Positions 36,841 to 50,296 are shown, counted from the first letter of the stretch. The stretch: 64,000 nucleotides of DNA from Neurospora crassa OR74A (GCF_000182925.2 NC_026504.1:1-64000), one strand, 5' to 3'. The notes: generated by a model from the sequence alone, not told the origin. Program-made: numbers and translations.

Positions 36841-39338
36841 AGGTATGGGTTACGCTAAGTATATCCTATTCAGCTGCGAAATAACCCGATCGGTATATTA
36901 CAACCTTTAGTATATCTATAGTAAATAGTGTAAATAGAAGAGGTTACGAAGTACTTATATACTACTTTACAATATCGCCTATAGTTAAAACTTATTTATA
37001 GGAAGGTTGTCGATATAAGGCGATAGCCGTATACTATCCGCTTATATTATAGGTTATATTTTCAGATATACTATTATATATATATAAATTATTTATTCGT
37101 ATTAATTATCCGAATAGCGTTTTTATATTACTATAAAATACTTCGGATGCAACTTTTAGATATTTAAAAATATAGCTTTAAGTTAATATATACAATAGTA
37201 TAGGCTTTTAGGGGTTATATTCTTTATATACGAAACTAAATATAAAGTGTGCGTATAGTATATGTAAAGCTACTATAAAGTATTTGTAAAGTATTTATAA
37301 AGTATTTACGAAGTATTTATATAATTTTAATTAGTAATTAAATATATTAGTTTTAATATACGCCTAAATATATAAAAAGATTATATTTTCTCTTTTCCTT
37401 TCATTACTATTTTCTTCCTTATATTTATTTTATCCTTTTCAATTTCTATTTATTATAAGTAATATAAGGGGTAATACGTCCTTCTTTTCTTATATTCTTC
37501 TTATAGTTATTTATTTATTAATACTAGTACTATTTAAATATATTAAAAAGCATCCCTCTAGGATTGTTCACCGAGGATTAGAATACCCCAATTAGTATAG
37601 AGAATTTAAATATCGACGCTATAGACTTTAAAGAAATATAAATTATTAATATAACTATAATATTAGATTTATAATACAAAGAAGAAGGTTTACAATTATT
37701 CGGCGAATTAGTCCTTAATATTACTATTAATCCTAATTTAGGTATATATATACTTTCGAACGATAATATTAAGCTAGTTCTATTCCGAATTATTTAATTA
37801 ATTACCTATGCCTTTTCCGACCCCGGTAAAGGGAATTGGGCTTAGCAATTTCAAATTAAAAATTTTATATATTATTACAATTTCTCGAACTTTCCCGAGG
37901 ATAATACTAGGGGATTAGGCACTATATATATATATATAACTAAGGGTATAAATCTTATTGAAGTAAGGAATTAACGGGATTAGGTAGGTTTTTATATAGT
38001 CTTTAATTTACTTTATAATAGTTTTACTAACGGGTTAATAATAGATTTAATAGTATTAGGCTTCTATTTACAGAGAAAGCGAATATAAGTCTATTTATTA
38101 CCTTTTTTTAGTTAAACGGAATTTAATTACATTAAGAAAGGATATACCGGCGTAAAGATTTACTTTCGTCTTTATTTTCGTATTTAAAAAGTAATTGACG
38201 ATGGGAGGAGTGTAAATAATATTTTATAATTGTAGTATAACGTACGGGAGGAGTTTGTAGATAGGCGATATTTATAGAATTAGGATAGAAAGTAAATTAT
38301 AGTATTATAACTCGTCGAACTCCTTCGTAATTATAAGAATTCGAATATAATAAAGGTAAAATATAGAACTCTTAAAGAAAATTATTATTTAATTGCTTTT
38401 AAGAGCTTTATAAATTTAGCCTTACCCTTATCTAATTAGAGTGTATATTAATAATTATTTTTATTTAAATAATAAAATATACTATATATAGTATTAAATA
38501 TTAATACTAAAGAGTAAAGCTTAAATTATATTAAGGAAAGCATTTCTTTTTATCGTATAAGGACGCTACTAGGCAATAGTATTGGGATTTAATTATAGAG
38601 GCCTTATAGAATTATAATAGAAGAGGGTAGGTAATTATAATTAGCTTTAAATATAAGGAAAGTAAAAACGATTTTTATATAAAAATTATCTAGAATAAAG
38701 CGAAGAAATAATACTATAATATATTCCCCTTCCCTCCGTCCTTACTATAATTTATCTAAACCTAATTTAAGGTTTAATTAATATTTAATAATACTTAATT
38801 AATATACCGCCTAAATTAGGGGTATAATATATTTTCAATTCTATATAAATTACAAATAGCTAGTATCCTTACTAAATTCGCTTCGAAATTCTTATATTAA
38901 TAAATTAAATAAATATTCTATATTGTACTTTATTTATTTACGGAAAATATAACTACAGCCCGCTTATACCCAATAAAATTCCCAATATTCTTCGGAAAAG
39001 TATCTTCGAAAGGATTATAATAATTTATAATCTAACCCTTACCCTAGGTAGGTTTCTTTATTATTAATTTTAATTATTTATTTAATTAATATATTTAATA
39101 AAATTATATTTATATTTAACTATATTCGAATTTTATTAACGTTAAGGGGCTATATCCCTTATTGAATTTACTAATAGATTTAATAATAATAATTAAATTA
39201 GGGCTATAATTCGTAGGTCTAAACTTATTTAATACCCTTCTAGTATTAATAAAGTAGTATTCGTAGTGTAATATATAGGGGAATAAAACCGAGTAAATAA
39301 GGTATATAATTCCTTATAAAGTAGTTTGTAGGTTTATA

Positions 39339-39414
39339 GGAACCTTTTAGAAACCCTTTGAAAATTGTTTAAAAACCCTTCAAAAACCCTTTAGAAACCC
39401 TTTACTAACAATAT
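39339..39414. repeat. AAACCCTTT-type short tandem array
   Basis: Five or six imperfect copies of a unit near AAACCCTTTAG, 11-14 bp apart. Similar arrays occur at about 44840-44893, 45780-45815 and 46075-46118, all inside the RIP block. Confidence 0.7.
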
Positions 39415-42400
39415 CCTAATATATCCAATATTTTTATTAGGAGGGAAAGTAGCTTATATATATTTATTTCTTTCTAAAGTAATTCAATAAACTAATATAA
39501 ATAGAGTATTTCAAAGTAGATATATCTTTTAAAAGAATTCGCCAACCCTTCTCTAAAATTATATTTATATTTAAGAGTCGTACTTTTAAGTTAAGTATAA
39601 TTATTCTCCTATTTAAATATTATTTAAATTATAATTAATAAATTATAATTTACATTTTTATACGAACTTACGTTAACCGTTATTACTTTATTTTCTATTA
39701 TAAGGTTTTTTAAAAATTTTTTTGTATCTTAGAAGAGAAGTACAATATTCTGCAATAATAGTTTTATATATACCCTAAACGCTGCAGCTCCGACAACTTT
39801 CGTTAGAAAGCTATTATATCAAATATAGATTAGCAATAGCTCGGCGGTATATTAATAAGTACTTTATTTAGTAGTACGTTTACTAATATATAATTAACCT
39901 TCGGTATATACCTATATAATATTAACCTTAAATATATTTATTAAAAGTATTATTTATAGTAAACGCTTATAGGGTATAAAGTATATTTTAAATACGCTCT
40001 TTAAAGTTACAATATTATAAAATCCTTTATAATATAGAAATTAGCGGAATCTTTATTTTATACAAAGGATTACCGAGAATAATTGGAAATTTATATTACA
40101 ATTCTTCGTAAGTTCCTACAATTATACTAACCCCTTCTTTATATCTTAATAAAGCTTAAACTAATAAGAATATACTATTAGGAAGAGTATATATTAGAGG
40201 GTAGTAAATTCTGGGATAGGTTTACTAATTAGGCTAAATATAAAATAGAATAAATTTGGGCTATTACCTTCAATAAAAATATTTTAATAATATTAAGGGA
40301 AGTTTATAAAGGAATTTTAGAGTATATTTAAATTACGGAAGCGAATTACTGTATTTCTTATACGTTTAATAAAAATTTGAGCCTTATTAAAGCTTTTGTA
40401 GCGTATATTATTATATTATTTTGAATTTTCATTATATATATATTAATTTCTTTTATAGTAGACGTATTTTTAACGTAAAATTAATTTTCTAATATTATTC
40501 TAACCTCTAAAGTATTTTTTATATATAGAGTAAATAGAAATATTATTATTATTAGTAGAAGGACAATCCGATTTTTATTACTAACCCTTCTATAAGTAAA
40601 TTTATTTAAGCCCTAGCAAAGGGTAAATTAGGGTTAAATAATACTAAAATTATACCAGTATAACTAATAGTTTAATAGTGGATAAGAAAGGAAAGGGGAA
40701 GGATAGAAATACTAATATAATTATTATTAAATTTAGTAAAATAGTAAATATAGTTTATTATAGTGAAGGTCCGGCTAATCCGATCCTTATAGTTAATTAC
40801 GCGGTTACTAGTGCCGAATTAGACTCTAATTCGGATTTTTTATCTATTAGAATATTAACTCCCTCTATCAATACTATTAAGAGAGAGAATACTATAATAA
40901 TAATACTACTACCGAATAGTCCTACTTTGCCTGCTTTATTATAATATCTTACTAAGGGCGAATCTTCCTATACTACGAATATAAAGCGTAGTTAGGATAA
41001 CGAATTATAATATAACGAAGAACGGGATGTAATTTACTAGTCTAATGCTTATAATTCGTTTAGTACGCCTACTTATAGTAAGTAAGTAAAGTTTTATAAA
41101 TATATTATTAGCCCTTAACTAATATTATAAATAAATTGCCTTTTAGTACGTATAAAAAGATATATACTACCTATAAAATAGAGGATAATATTAATTAAGT
41201 AATAGCTAATATTCGAACTACCCTTCGTTAGTAAAATTTAAAGGGTAAAAGGAAGGTTTATAAATTCAACCTAGTTGAAGTTAAATATTAAGAATAAATA
41301 GCCGCTATTAATAGTAAAATTATTAAAAGATAAAGCTATTTAATTAAAAGGGAGAAGGAATTAATCGAAATAGAAAAATATAAAATAAAGGTGGAGAAAG
41401 CTTTTAAATAAATTAAATTAGAGATTAAGTAGGAAGAGAACTGGAAGTTAGAATTATAATTTTAATTTTAAAGTAACGTTATATAGAGTAGTAAATTTAA
41501 TTAAGCTTGTAATATATAGCAAATTTATAACGGTAATAATTAAGTCCTAAGCGGAACTAGTAATATTATAGGACGGAATACAATTCTCGAAAATAATATT
41601 ATTATAGCCAGTGAAAATAAAGATACTATAAACTAAAGAAGCTATAATTTTAACGAGAGGATAAATTTAAATAGAATTTAAATTATAGGGGACTAGGGCT
41701 AGGTGTAGTGTAAAGGTTCTATTAATTTTGCATTATAAAGGTAATAAAAAAGCGTAAGTATAATATTAGTTATACGTTAGTAAGGCCGAAGGAAATAGAT
41801 AGTAGGGTGTAGTTTTAGATATACAATATTTTAGTCTCGTTAAAGGATATATTTATAAATAAATAATATTTATTATTTACTAACTATATAAAAAAATTGG
41901 AAAAAAATATATAATATTTCCGGTAATTACATTTTACACTATTTTTATACAATATTTCCGCCGTCCTTATTTCTACTCCTCTTAAGCCACTTTCTAATTT
42001 AGTAATTATCGTTATTGTCTACCTATTCTTAGAATTAGCGTATCTAAAACTTAATTATACTACAATCCTTATTTAAATAATTCGTTTTAAGAGGGTAATC
42101 TAGAAAAAATTAACAAGGTATATAAAAATAAAAGCCTATAATATTCGTACCTTTATAGTATTTATCCTTATAACTTTAATATTTATTATAAAGGCTAATA
42201 CTAACTAACTCTTTTATTATAGCCTAATAAATTTATATATAATTAATTATTACTACCTATTTAATAATAATAAGTATTTACTTATACTATTACTAATAAC
42301 TAGTAATATATTAGAGAAGTTAGTTTGTAGAGGCCTAAATATACTCTAATTCGGAAGGTTGTTTTAGGAATATATAATTAATTCCTTACCCTATCCGTAA

Positions 42401-43553
42401 GTAGGGCGAAGTTCAAGTTAATCGGAATCTAAGGATACTACCAATATATCGCCGCCTTCTACCAACGAAGAAGGTATATAGTATTCGTACTAAATAGGCG
42501 TTATTTAATAGTAGGTTACCTATTAGTATAATATATAAAAGATTTATATTATTATCCGTAAATATATTACTCTACTTAGGGCTCGGTTTAGTTTAGCCCT
42601 CCGAATTAGTATCCGAAGATCTGAAAATAGTATAAGATTCTTAATTTCTATAATTTTAAAAATCGGTTTCCAAACCTCCGTCGCCCTATATTAAAATAGA
42701 ATAAAGGGAGGAGGTAGTATCCGTAATTTATATACGTATATTAGCGGTAGTTCGTATTAGTAGATATATAAAGTTATTTATATAATTATACTATATAAAA
42801 CGAATTATAATTATAGGGTTAATGTACTATTTATATATATTTACCTTTATATTCGCGTTATTTGTAAATTTAATAGTAAAAGTTAATTCCTTTAGCTATT
42901 TATAATTATAATAGCGCTATTATTTAGAATATTTTATATTAGGTAAAAGCGTTTAGGGAAACCTATTATAGTATCCTAAATTATAAATCTTAATTTAGTT
43001 TTAACTAAATAATATAGTTTTCCAATATACGCTTTCCCCTTAAGATAATTAAAGTAGAGGGTTTACTATTGTAAGGCAACGCGATCGTCCGCTTTTAATT
43101 ATAATATATCTCGAGATGGGTACGAAGTTTGCGTATAGTAAGAAAGCGCTTAATAATATTATATATTATAATTATTACTCCCTTAAAAGCGGGAAAGCAA
43201 TAATATACTTCGCTATAGGGGATAGTTATATAGCTACCCTACCTTATATTAGTAATTAGTCTATAAGTATTCCTTATAGGGTTACACAAGGGTAAATAAC
43301 CCCTTACTTATATAGACAATCTACGCGGAATAGCGTATAGGACGCGCGTTAGGTGCTGTATATAGCTAATAGCTAGGCTAAACTATTTATAAATTATTAT
43401 TAAAATATAAAAGGAGAATAAATAAACTTAAATATACATAATTAGCTAATGCTATTGTAGATAGTGCGTTATAGGAAGGAGAAAAACGAATTAGAAATAG
43501 GTAAGGTATAATAATTATAAATAGAAAGGAGAGAAATAGTAGGTAGGGGAGAA

Positions 43554-43653
43554 NNNNNNNNNNNNNNNNNNNNNNNNNNNNNNNNNNNNNNNNNNNNNNN
43601 NNNNNNNNNNNNNNNNNNNNNNNNNNNNNNNNNNNNNNNNNNNNNNNNNNNNN
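43554..43653. other. Assembly gap (100 N)
   Basis: Exactly 100 N, the usual placeholder for a gap of unknown size. The two flanks differ: the left is RIP-relic DNA that still has CpG, the right is T-rich with almost no CpG. Confidence 0.99.
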
Positions 43654-44369
43654 TGTTTTTTTTATTAAAAAAACGTTTAATAAAAGAAAATAATATATAT
43701 TTACTTAATAATATTATATATATAACTATATAAATTATAGTTTCCAAAACTTTTTTTATTAGGAACGTATATTAAAAGTATTATATATATATAAAAATAT
43801 TTATTATACTTTTTAATATTTTATTATTTAGAACGCAAGTATTTAAATTATATATATATATATATATAGTTACTGTTCCTTATAAAACTTTGAATTTAAT
43901 ATTATATTTATAATATATTTAAAAGAAAGCGATTTAATTTTATTCTAAGATATAATATTGAATGTTTTCTATGTAAAGAAGAAAAATGTAACAATATTAA
44001 ATTTATTTATATTTTTAAATTTTTTTTAATTAATTTATAATTTTTAGAAAATAATAATTATATAACTTTAAACTTTTAATATTATTTATATAAAAAAGGT
44101 TAATAGCTATTTATTTAATATATTTTAAAATTTTTATTTTAAATAAGAACGTAGTACTTTCTTTCATTTTTATTTTAATTTCCTTAATAAATTCTATTTT
44201 TAATTTTTATATTTTATTTTTATTTTTGTTCTATTTTACTTTTATAAGGATTTTACTAATTTTAATTTAAAATTTCTTTTCTTTTTAATTTTTTTTATTT
44301 TTCTATTTGTAAAAATAACTTAATAATTTATTTTTTTTAAAAATTAATTTTTTAACTTTTTTTTAAAAA

Positions 44370-44600
44370 AAAAAGGAACGTAGGGATTTTTTTTTTCTTT
44401 TATTTATTTCTAATTTTTTTTTTGAAAAGAACTTAGCGATTTTTTTTTTATTTTTTTTTTAATTTTTTTTTCTAAATTTTTTTTAATTTTTTTTTTACAA
44501 AAAGAACTTAGCGATTTTTTTTTTAATATTTTTTAAATTTTTTTTTCTAAATTTTTTTAAATTTTTTTTTCAAAAAGAACTTAGCGATTTTTATTTCTTT
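44370..44600. repeat. T-rich tandem repeat, about 74-bp unit
   Basis: GAACTTAGCGATTTTT recurs at 44429, 44504 and 44577, a spacing of 75 and 73 bp, with T-rich filler between. A diverged copy, GGAACGTAGGGATTTT, is at about 44375. Looser relatives with a GAACG core occur near 43761, 43831 and 44145. Confidence 0.8.
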
Positions 44601-44839
44601 AAAAAAAACTTACATTTATAGACTACGTGTGTGAGAAAAGGTTCAAGAGGTTTTTTTATAGTAAAATATTATAATAAAAGACTAAGCAAATACGGAATTA
44701 AAGGTAAGAATTGAATATTATTAGGCAGTGGGAACGGGATGCTAAACTCTATCTAATACCGTAATAACCACCTTATAACCTTATAAAGACCCTTTAATAA
44801 CCTATATATACTAAGAAAATAACCCTCCGGAAACTATTT

Positions 44840-44893
44840 ATTAACCGTTCGTAAACCCTTTCGAAACCCTTTTAAAACCCTTTTGGAAACTTT
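44840..44893. repeat. AAACCCTTT-type short tandem array
   Basis: Copies such as GTAAACCCTTTCG and AAAACCCTTTT repeat every 11-13 bp, matching the array at 39.34 kb. Confidence 0.7.
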
Positions 44894-46985
44894 TTACTAT
44901 CCTACACTTACGTTTCAATTTTCCTTAGAAAAATACTGCAAAAAGACTATAGAAAAGTAAGAAAAAATACCGCAAAAAGACTATAATAAACCCGTAATTA
45001 ACTACTAGGAAACCCCTGCCCAACCGTAAAATTAAGTATTACTAGCATCGGCATCACTATCCTCCTTATTATTATTAGTACTATCTTTAGACTTAGGATA
45101 TATCTTATTAATAATATAATACTAATAATATATATTAATATATTTCTTAAAGTTATACTTAAAGCGTTTAATCTCTTACAGGACCTTATTGTAATCCCAA
45201 ACCTTATTAAGCTTATAGTAAAGTACTATACCTACTATATTAATAATAAGAATTACGTTTTTTAGGACGCCGAAGTACGTAGTTATATAATAGATTATAT
45301 TATTATTATAATTACAATAGGCGATTATAAATATAGTAATTAGCTGGGGTTTTTAAATAGTTAATAAGCCTTTAATAACCCCTAAAGAAATAAATATTAA
45401 AAGGAGTAAAAAAGGGGGAAAAAACTTACGACCAGCTTATTTATAACTAGAGCAATGCTTCTTACCGTTTACGAATTTACTTAAATCTTTATTATTATTT
45501 TCGTTAATAAATTTATAAAAGGCTTTATAAATATTATTAAAGAGAGGGCCCTTAAAATCCTTTTTAAGCTTCTATTTCTCTTCAATTTTATACTCTATAT
45601 AGTTAATAACGCGCTTATACGCCTTTCCCTCCTAACGCTACTCGAATTTAATACCTTTAATATATATAATTTTAGTAATAGCTTTCTTAACTTTTAATAA
45701 AATATTAGTAAAGGGTTTCTAAAATATTTCCGAATAATTTCTAAATAGTTTTTTTACAGATTTTTTTAAATTTTTTTTAAGGTTTTTAAATATTTTAAAA
45801 ACCCTTTATAACCCCTCCTATATACCCCCCCAAGCCCTTAAAAAATATAGTACAATATTTACTTTTAATAATAATAGCCAAAGTAACGGTTTAGCGCTTT
45901 AAAGCGTGCTCCTATTTCTTTTTAGCCGGGGAGGATACTAGCTCCTTAAGCGTAACGAACTATATATTGTATATTATAATATCCTAAGTAGCGGTGTTAA
46001 AAATATACTCTAGCGATTTGTATTAGGTTGTATTATATTTATATTTATTAATAGTTTTTATACCCTTAGTTACCCCTTTCAAACCCTATTTTAAACCCTC
46101 TAATAAACCCTTTAAAAAGTACGAGGGAAAGTATTAATTTACTGGCAGCTACGGTTTATTTTTTATAGCTGAGATGGCTACTAATATTTATAATAATGCG
46201 TCTGTTTTTTCTAATACCTAAAATAATATAATGTTTATCCTTATAGTAGTGACGGAGAGTATCTTTATTTATAGCTTTGGAGTAAAAATATAATTCGCCG
46301 TCTTTACCCGCCTTGTAGCAAAACTTCTTATAGAAATAAAGTTCGGCTATATAATATTATTTACCCTAATAAAAATAAAGGGTTAGTAAGGGGTTTTTAA
46401 ATAGTTTCTAAAGTTTTTATAAAATTTAAAAAACTTTAAATTTATACTGGCGGGTAGGGTATTAATTATAACTATAACTATAGGTAAACCTTTAGATTAA
46501 ATTTCGAATTTACTATACTTATTAAAGGCTTTCTAAAAAAAAATAATATTAGTTTATATTTAAAAAAAAAGTAAGAAAAAAGTTAACCCTGTAAAAACCG
46601 TGTAGAAAAAAGCTAACCTCGCGAAAACTATACGGAAAAAAAATTAATTATATAATAATTATATAGAAAAGAAAGGTTACGGAAATTATGTAGAAATTAG
46701 TAAATTTACTCTTAGGTTATATTTAATTAATATAATAGCAGTTATTGATAATATTATTAATAGAGAGAAAAAGTAGAAATTAACCAGTAATTTTGAATTT
46801 TTAAACCCGTCTTCTAATAGTTTGTTTAGCGTATTTGCTTTTTATCTTCTATCCAATATCTATTTTAATAGAAAAATATTAATATCCTTAGAACTTCTTT
46901 TGTAGTTAATAAGATTTATAAAAGCATTATATAAGTAGTATTAAAATATTAAGTTTATATATAATATATATATTAAGTATATATT

Positions 46986-47547
46986 GTAAGGTATTGAACT
47001 TATATGTATTTAATCACATTTTGTACCTTGTAGGGTGTACCTTCGATATTTGCACCTGCGAGTTAAACGTAGGTTGGCTGCAAACGAGACCCACAAGGGG
47101 GGTCGCCTCAACTAGACACCGGTTTTTGACCTCCAGTCTAAAACCATGGTTTCGAAGTGAGTGTTGGAGGCGAGTCACTGACACATCGATCTGGATGTCC
47201 GGGCATCTGTCAGGGGTCCTAATCGAGATCGGCCCCACAAGGCTACGGTGCCCGGGCCGCCGGACGGGACCTGGCCCGACATTGAGGCGGGACCACAGCC
47301 GGACCTCGTCCTTAACCCTAACCCGAATGGCCTCTTCGATGCTTCTTCCATCTCATCGGTCATGCTTGTCACTCTTGTAGCTCTTCTCTGTCACTGGATA
47401 AATGTTCATTGTTCCGTACTCATACTCGATACATCGTACCTTTGAGGTGATTGATCCCTACCATCAAAGCATCTGAACGTCAGGCCTCTCATCTGGACCA
47501 AAATGCTCCTCATCATATGTCGCGCCCAATTCGACAATCATCTCGCT
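46986..47547. other. Boundary region after the RIP block
   Basis: Composition returns to normal, with a GC-rich stretch around 47200-47300. Short open frames on both strands have no recognisable content. A lone CTTAACCCTAACCC near 47311 resembles two telomere units but is too short to call interstitial telomere. Confidence 0.5.
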
Positions 47548-47987
47548 TTATACTGCCCCTTCAACCTCCAGCTTCCGTACAACTCTCACAAACTCGTCAA
47601 CTGCCATAGATTAGCCTTGTCGTTTCCAACCTCGAGTTCCATTCAACGGAAGAGGCCACGCTTATATGTAGTAAAGACGGGAAGCCTACAATCCATCTCC
47701 CTCCCCGTGTCCACCCCACAATCATTGCACGCCCTCTCGAGTTGCTCAGCATCCAGCGTCCGTCCACCAAGTGCCTGAACAGCCGACACGGCCTCGCGGA
47801 CCGAGAGGGTGTTATCGCCGTCGCGATCACCTGATTGGAAGGCATTACGGAGGTCGTCTTGGGATGCCTAGTAACAGTTGGAGTTGGATAGTTGTCAGTA
47901 GAGGTAGAAGATTGGAGCTAGCTGGAGGGATGAAGGTGGGGTCAAGCGAACTGGTAAGTGACGGAAAGCGGTTTGACTTCTCACCAT
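47548..47987 (-). CDS. Small EF-hand calcium-binding protein (calmodulin-like)
   Basis: Three minus-strand exons: 47987-47985 (the ATG alone), 47867-47690 and 47600-47548; 77 aa. Introns are GTGAGA...CTAG (117 bp) and GTAGGC...GCAG (89 bp). Residues 15-26, DRDGDNTLSVRE, form a canonical EF-hand loop with acidic or oxygen ligands at positions 1, 3, 5, 7, 9 and 12. A second loop, GVDTGREMDFDE, has Gly at position 1 and is weaker. The MDFDEFVRVV end is typical after an EF-hand. A first exon of only ATG is also familiar from fungal calmodulin genes. It could be a real two-hand Ca2+ sensor or the surviving part of a longer calmodulin-like gene. The second donor is non-consensus, so the C-terminus is the least certain part. 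Confidence 0.68.
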
Positions 47988-48716
47988 TTTATCGGAAAAA
48001 TATGTAGAATTTGCTTGGACCGGTCAGTAGGTAGGCGCGGCAATGATGCGTGAAACCATAAGCAAATATGAGGATGACGCTGAAACTCCAGAAACCGAGG
48101 GGCAGCGAGGGAATGCCGACCTTATACCAATACCAAGCAGAGGGGTTCATCGCTCAATTCAGAAGCCAGACCTTCGGGTATCATGGTAGCAAGAAATGTC
48201 GCATGCAGCTGAGAGATGCTTTTAACATCATTGGGCCACTCCATCCCAACTCTGATTTGTGGCTGGCTGTTAGCAAAATCAAGCGCAACATTGGACGAAT
48301 CTGGACCAAGTAAGAACCAGGAGAAAGGTGGTAACCAAGAAGTTGACTACTAATCTATCATCGCTAAATCTGCCTTACAACACCAATACTGTAGTCATGT
48401 GACGCTTGATAAAGAAGTGGGTGATCTAGACAACCACGCTATATGCTCTGATACGCAACATGATGCAGTGGCTTGCTGCACCAACCAGTCAGCCCACAGC
48501 TCCAAGCTAACAGTGCGCTGCAAAGTATGTGCCAGAAAAAGGTGAAAAATCGACGCCCTTCCCAGAAGTGCAGATTCCTCTTGAAGAACAGGGAACGCTT
48601 CAAGTCCCACGTTAAAAGGTTCAAAAACACCACCCTCTCTCAAAAGTGCAGCTAGAACCACATAGGGGGCCCAGCTTGCTTTTTACTCTAATGTTATTAC
48701 ATGCCATTTCGCCAAC
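47988..48716. other. Intergenic region
   Basis: Upstream of the EF-hand gene and downstream of CDP-diacylglycerol synthase. On the plus strand near 48480-48540 a Cys/Lys-rich stretch ending in RCKVCARKR hints at a degraded zinc-finger relic, too short to name. Nothing else is supported. Confidence 0.4.
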
Positions 48717-50296
48717 TTAATGATTAGTCAAGGACTTTTCGATGGCATTGACAATCTAAAACCAATGTTAGTCAATCAATAATGGGTCACCAACCGGCAC
48801 AGGAAACAGGCTAAGCACTTACCGAAGAATCAATAGCGTTGTGGTTGACCAGATACTTTGCAATGAAAAGCAACAACTTCTTATGGTCGTCAATAGTCAA
48901 CCGAGTCGCCACAATCTCCAACACCTCGTCGAAATCGACCTTGGACTGCGCAATGAACGTATGGTAGTAGATGTAGGCGAAGAAGCCCATGATGAACTGG
49001 CAGTCCATGCGATCGGTAATACCGCCATGGCCCGGAATCGAGTGGCCAAAGTCTTTGATCTTGAACGTGCGCTTAAGACCCGAAGCAAAGAAGCCACCGA
49101 ACGGCGCAATCAGCGAAGCGAAAGTGGCCCAAAAGAAGGTATGGATCTGCATCGGCGCCATGGTGATGCTAAAGCGCGTCTTGGTGGGGAAGAATAGCAA
49201 CTCGGGCATGGTCCAGGTCTGGGGGATGAAAACCGGGTTGGGCTCGCAATCCAGCCCGGTGAAGATGTTGGCGCCCAGGTCATTAGCAGGGCAGATGAAG
49301 AAGCGGGAGCGCATCAGGATATGGGTGAGTAGAATGCCGAAGAGGACGGTCATGACCCAAGCACCCAGGAAACCCTCCACCGTCTTCTTGGGAGACAACT
49401 TGATCAGCTGGGTGCGGCCAAAGGTGATGCCGCAGACGTAGGCAAAGATGTCGTTGGTGATGACGAGGGCGGCGGGGAGGAAGAACCAAATCAGTCCGTC
49501 GAAGACGTTATTCATGATAAAGTGCGACTGGCCGACAATGAGGAACAGGGCCATGTGCGCCCATACGAACTGGGTGAACTGGAACTTGAGGTGGCCGCCC
49601 TTGAGAGTGCTGACAAAGAAGACGAAGCCTGGAGCAGAATTCTGTTAGCTTGGTCTTTGCCTCTAAGGAGAGAAGGAGCTGCGCATACCAACGACGTAAA
49701 GGGTGAAACAGATGAAGCGGTGGTGGGTAGCCAGCGGCAGGAGGACTCTATCGACCATGACAATATGCTTGAAGTAGTAGATGACGGTTTCGCCGTGTAG
49801 AAAGTACATGGCTACCGCCAGCCAGTACCAATTCAAGCTCTTGGTAGACTGAATGTCCCGGGCGCGACTAGCTCCGCTCGAGATGGCAATAACCTCTTTG
49901 AAGGAGATGATCTGGACGGCCGTGATGATGACGACAATGTAGATGTGGCCCATGAAGAGGGCGGCGAAGAAGCCAGCAATCATGACGAAGGTCCATAGGG
50001 TGCGCTCGATGAAGTTGGCCTTTTTCTTTTCGTAATCGGAAAGCTGCTGGTTGTCGCCGGCATCCTTGGATTTCTGGAGTGGACAAATTGTTAGCCGAGA
50101 CTGCACGAGCAACGACATGGCAGAGCTGTGAGGTGGGCATGATGGCAGCAGCGCATAACATGGGTAAGACAGGTACCTCTTGGATATTCGCGAGCGCCCT
50201 TGTCTTGGAGGGGGAGCTCTCTTCGCTGGCCTCGCTCATGCTGCTGCGACGGCCGCTGTGGGGGAACTTAACCCCGCGACGAGACCGGCCTGTCAT
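48717..50296 (-). CDS. CDS1: Phosphatidate cytidylyltransferase (CDP-diacylglycerol synthase)
   Basis: Four minus-strand exons, 50296-50177, 50073-49689, 49628-48823 and 48755-48717; 449 aa. It makes CDP-diacylglycerol from phosphatidic acid and CTP, the precursor of phosphatidylinositol, phosphatidylserine and phosphatidylglycerol, in the ER membrane. A basic, Ser-rich N-tail is followed by about eight hydrophobic segments. The family signature is clear in exon 3: LKRTFKIKDFGHSIPGHGGI with TDRMD directly after it. ITNDIFAYVCGITFGR and LSPKKTVEGFLGAW are further conserved blocks. The last exon encodes only 12 residues plus stop and continues the C-terminal helix. It is divergent from the ATRIP-like gene. 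Confidence 0.96.

Larger units (their letters stand above)
36841..46985. other. 10-kb RIP-degraded AT-rich block
   Basis: Extremely AT-rich, TpA-rich DNA in which many 60-base rows contain no CpA or TpG at all (for example 38281-38340), while CpG survives. This is the signature of repeat-induced point mutation of former repeats. Stops occur every few codons, mostly TAA/TAG as expected from CAA/CAG. Some stretches (about 41.3-41.5, 42.4-43.3 kb) still read as protein-like if these stops are ignored, suggesting dead transposons, but I cannot assign a family. Such blocks are usually heterochromatic and DNA-methylated in Neurospora. It divides the metabolite-gene side from the housekeeping side. 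Confidence 0.85.

Noticed and set aside
40678-40944. 88-codon ATG frame in the RIP block
   Set aside because: Ile/Asn-rich composition expected from RIP-mutated DNA; no family likeness and stops on both sides.
47305-47330. Interstitial telomere-like CCTTAACCCTAACCCG
   Set aside because: Only about two units; similar words occur by chance, as near 51670.
48480-48660. Possible zinc-finger or transposase fragment (RCKVCARKR)
   Set aside because: Too short, with stops close by; cannot be told from chance.
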